Below are positions 61,777-64,000 of a stretch of 64,000 nucleotides of DNA, piece after piece (position 1 is the stretch's first letter; each line of letters opens with the position of its first letter). This DNA is from Lachnospiraceae bacterium (GTDB lineage: Bacteria > Bacillota > Clostridia > Lachnospirales > Lachnospiraceae): positions 1-64,000 of the forward strand of contig JAFTXG010000026.1 in NCBI GenBank assembly GCA_017461725.1. The letters are read 5' to 3'. Under the pieces are notes generated by a model. That model was not told the origin of the DNA. It made no database searches and saw only the letters and a list, made by a program, of their open reading frames with translations. Both the position numbers and the translations under genes were made by a program.

Positions 61777-61828
61777 ATATGCTCACCATTCATCCATCCG
61801 GCCACTCTTATGAACTACCCGATAAATA

Positions 61829-61869
61829 AAACACGGCGGTGCAGCCCTTCGGCCACACCGCCATTTGTT
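61829..61869. terminator. Terminator between the Cys-rich gene and the AlaX-like gene
   Basis: GGCGGTG (61835-61841) pairs with CACCGCC (61856-61862), with further pairing around a TTCGG loop. T-rich flanks follow on both strands, so it can serve both converging genes. Confidence 0.75.
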
Positions 61870-61909
61870 GTTACAATTTTCTAACTCATAGCACCTGTTT
61901 TCTCCCGCA

Positions 61910-63280
61910 TCAAAGCCCGGTATGCGAGCTGACCCAGCGCTCGATCTCGGCCTGCGCTGCCTGCACTGACCCCTGTGCCATCTCATTCTTTCCGCCGCCG
62001 CGCCCCGACAGTGCCGCGTTCATCTCCTTCACCAGACCGCGCACATCGCCGCCGCGCTTTCCGATGGTGTATCGATAACCCGCACCATCCCTGCCGGAAA
62101 AGACAAAACACTCGCCCGGACAGGCATCCATGACCTTGTCCGCCAGGTGCCGCAGATCATCCATGGACAGATCGTCCTCGAAAATGACCGCATTTCGCTG
62201 TCCCTCATACCGCTTCGCCACCTCGGCATAATACCGGTATTTCCAGCCGGTCAGCTCCTGCTTCAGCTGATTAAGCTCGCCACAGACTCTCTCCACCGCT
62301 GCCGCCGTCTCCTCCGGCTTCGCGGAAAGTGCCACCGAGATCCGGCGGTTCTGCTCCTGCACTGTTCGGCAATCATTTTCCGCACGCTCACCGCAGCACA
62401 GCCACACTCTCACGCCGGACTTCCACTTCTGCATGGCCGTGATTTTGATCAGACCGATCTCACCGGTGCTGCTGACGTGAGTTCCGCAGCAGGCGCAGAT
62501 ATCCGCGCCGGGAATGGTCACGATCCGCACCTCCCCGGTCAGCTCCTTTTTGCTGCGGTAAGGGATATGCTCCAGCTCATACTCGGTTGGGTAATCAATC
62601 TCGATAGACCGATTTTCCCGCACCAGACGGTTGGCCGCCGCCTCAATCTCCATCAATTCCTGCCAGGTCAGATCGCCGCTCAGGTCGATGGTCATATTTT
62701 CCATAGACAGATGAAAGCCCACATTATCGTAGCCGAACCGCTCATGGATCAGTCCGCTGACCATGTGCTCGCCGGAATGCTGCTGCATCAGGTCCAGACG
62801 GCGATCCCAGTTGATCTCGCCGTGGACAGGAATCGAAGCTCCGTGCTTACGGCTCCAGCCTCCCAGTCCGCCATCATTTTCTCCGCAGGCATCCGCTCTC
62901 ACCTGCTCACACAGTCTCCACCACCAGGCCGTTTTTCCCGCTTCAAGTGTTTTGTCTCCACGCTCTTTATCTCCGGACGCTCTGTCTCCGCGCCATCCTT
63001 CGTCCTCCTCAGACACCGGTTCCACCCGGTGCCAGATGACATCGCCCAGTTCCTGAACATCCACCACATTCATGCGATGGGCCTTCAGAGGGCTGCTGTA
63101 GGAAATCCGTTCATTCCAGGTGAGGGTTCCGGTATCACAGGGCTGACCGCCGCCCTCCGGGTAAAAGGCGGTAGCGTCAAGCCGAACCCATGTGCCTTCC
63201 CGGTCTTCTCTTATCTCCTCTATCAGCACATCAAACTCCCTGCAATATGCAGTTTCATAATATATTCGATCTGTTATCAT
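61910..63280 (-). CDS. AlaX-like alanyl-tRNA editing protein with DHHA1 domain
   Basis: This is a free-standing editing protein that removes mischarged Ser or Gly from tRNA-Ala. Of 456 residues, the N-terminal AlaRS-like barrel has FYPEGGGQPCDTG near 39-51. The editing site is QQHSGEHMVSG near 165 and ICACCGTHVSSTGEIG near 260, giving the HxxxH and CxxxH zinc ligands. The C-terminal DHHA1 region is near 390-440 with KRGGDVRG and SGRGGGK. An unusual insertion of about 60 Gly/Asp/Trp-containing residues lies between EPVSEE and VHGEINWDRR, where relatives have a short loop. Confidence 0.92.
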   Translation of the reverse strand: MITDRIYYETAYCREFDVLIEEIREDREGTWVRLDATAFYPEGGGQPCDTGTLTWNERISYSSPLKAHRMNVVDVQELGDVIWHRVEPVSEEDEGWRGDRASGDKERGDKTLEAGKTAWWWRLCEQVRADACGENDGGLGGWSRKHGASIPVHGEINWDRRLDLMQQHSGEHMVSGLIHERFGYDNVGFHLSMENMTIDLSGDLTWQELMEIEAAANRLVRENRSIEIDYPTEYELEHIPYRSKKELTGEVRIVTIPGADICACCGTHVSSTGEIGLIKITAMQKWKSGVRVWLCCGERAENDCRTVQEQNRRISVALSAKPEETAAAVERVCGELNQLKQELTGWKYRYYAEVAKRYEGQRNAVIFEDDLSMDDLRHLADKVMDACPGECFVFSGRDGAGYRYTIGKRGGDVRGLVKEMNAALSGRGGGKNEMAQGSVQAAQAEIERWVSSHTGL

Positions 63281-63362
63281 CTGATATTACCTGTTTATAT
63301 TTATTGTTTTAATTTATTGTTTTTACTTATCTTTATCTGTATCTCCGGTCTGCATGTTTGAT

Positions 63363-63971
63363 TTATTCTGCAGACCCGGTTTGAGCTGCCTTTTTGACTG
63401 ACCGTATATATTCGATCAGATCGCTGACTCTGCTGCCGGTATGAGCGTCTCTGGTCTCCTCTGATTTCACGGACAGTACATAATCATCCTCCGTCACATA
63501 AAATATCATATCACTGCCGATATTGATTTCTCCCCTCTTTTCGTCATACATACCTCCGATGACAAATCGAGATCCGATCTCCATCTCAGGCATCTCGATG
63601 TCAAACCCACTGTTATAGGAGATTTCTATGGTATCTGACGAAGCATTTCCAAATATATCCTCCACAATTTTAATCTCATATGTGGTGAACATCGTCGTCG
63701 GTGTGATCCCTCTGTCATAAGCGTCCGGCCCACTCACCACTTCCGCCACCACATAACGGTCGCAACGTGCGATATCCTCCTCGAAGACAGGGAATCGCTC
63801 CCGGCAATATAAAGGGTTCTCCCGATCATTGACCGGATACTGTTCCCGCAGCACAGCGATCTCCTCCTGTGATAATCTTGCTCCCCGGGCAGATCTCGCA
63901 TAGACCAAGGCAGCAACACCAGTCACTACAACAACTATGACTGCAATAATCAACATTAACTTCTTTTTCAT
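63363..63971 (-). CDS. Membrane-anchored hypothetical protein
   Basis: I recognise no family. The start giving MKKKLMLIIAVIVV follows GGGGGAAA and yields 202 residues. Residues about 4-24 form one membrane segment or uncleaved signal. The rest is an extracytoplasmic domain with TTYEIKIVEDIFGN, IEISYNSGFDIEM and SRFVIGGMYDEKRGEINIGSD, a beta pattern seen in small secreted proteins of Firmicutes. It lies 82 bp upstream of the AlaX-like gene on the same strand; nothing else suggests a shared role. Confidence 0.7.
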   Translation of the reverse strand: MKKKLMLIIAVIVVVVTGVAALVYARSARGARLSQEEIAVLREQYPVNDRENPLYCRERFPVFEEDIARCDRYVVAEVVSGPDAYDRGITPTTMFTTYEIKIVEDIFGNASSDTIEISYNSGFDIEMPEMEIGSRFVIGGMYDEKRGEINIGSDMIFYVTEDDYVLSVKSEETRDAHTGSRVSDLIEYIRSVKKAAQTGSAE

Positions 63972-64000
63972 CCCTGTTTCCCCCACGTTTTATCTCTTTT

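Overview
The window looks like a chromosomal segment of a Gram-positive anaerobe of the Clostridia, most like a Lachnospiraceae-type gut bacterium. The grounds are moderate G+C, strong AGGAGG ribosome-binding sites, consensus TTGACA/TATAAT promoters, a T-box leader, lipoprotein-type ABC binding proteins, a PDDEXK/AAA-ATPase of the kind common in gut Firmicutes, and host-glycan-type sugar genes. No species is claimed. Almost all genes lie on the minus strand.

Region by region. (1) 1-4.9 kb: the right end of an ISL3-like element abuts the terminator of the str operon, read right to left as rpsL, rpsG, fusA, tuf. (2) 5.0-7.8 kb: truA, then an AT-rich 400-bp gap holding five perfect and three near-perfect DnaA boxes, then a secreted NlpC/P60 wall hydrolase. 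(3) 7.9-11.1 kb: a trpB2-type tryptophan synthase beta chain behind a tryptophan T-box leader, and a YitT-family membrane protein. (4) 11.1-21.0 kb: a LacI-headed, apparently autoregulated run with three PF12831-type FAD oxidoreductases, a 5'-truncated SGNH esterase remnant, a predicted propeller protein, a ribulokinase and an intact SGNH hydrolase. (5) 21.2-26.2 kb: galE, an AraC regulator, and a kinase/class II aldolase/kinase sugar-phosphate set. (6) 26.4-28.6 kb: a small membrane protein, a repeat-rich gap with a perfect 47-bp direct repeat, and the rpsF-ssb-rpsR operon. (7) 28.7-38.4 kb: an HTH-AAA-PDDEXK protein, then a probable operon M20 peptidase - CapA-like - aspartase - MBL/GDPD fusion - DUF362, divergent from a LysR regulator. 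(8) 38.4-42.2 kb: DUF951 and a zinc-type ABC transporter with a Fur-family regulator and two Fur-like boxes. (9) 42.3-55.4 kb: a second carbohydrate locus with an AraC regulator, a GH110-like alpha-galactosidase without signal peptide, an ABC sugar importer, a secreted protein, a propeller-like protein, a GDPD, an FAD oxidoreductase, a GxDLY-type SGNH hydrolase and an exo/endonuclease-fold lipoprotein. (10) 55.5-64 kb: a class II aldolase, a SorC regulator and 2-hydroxyacid dehydrogenase pair, a nicotinamidase-like hydrolase, a coiled-coil protein divergent from a Cys-rich protein, an AlaX-like editing protein and an anchored hypothetical.

The strongest candidate for an undescribed system is the triad shared by regions 4 and 9: an FAD_oxidored protein (two close 437-residue paralogues), an SGNH hydrolase, and a member of an unrecognised predicted beta-propeller family. 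Both copies sit in sugar-catabolic settings under a sugar-type regulator, which suggests oxidative plus de-esterifying handling of a decorated glycan. The M20/CapA/AspA/MBL-GDPD/DUF362 operon is a second candidate.
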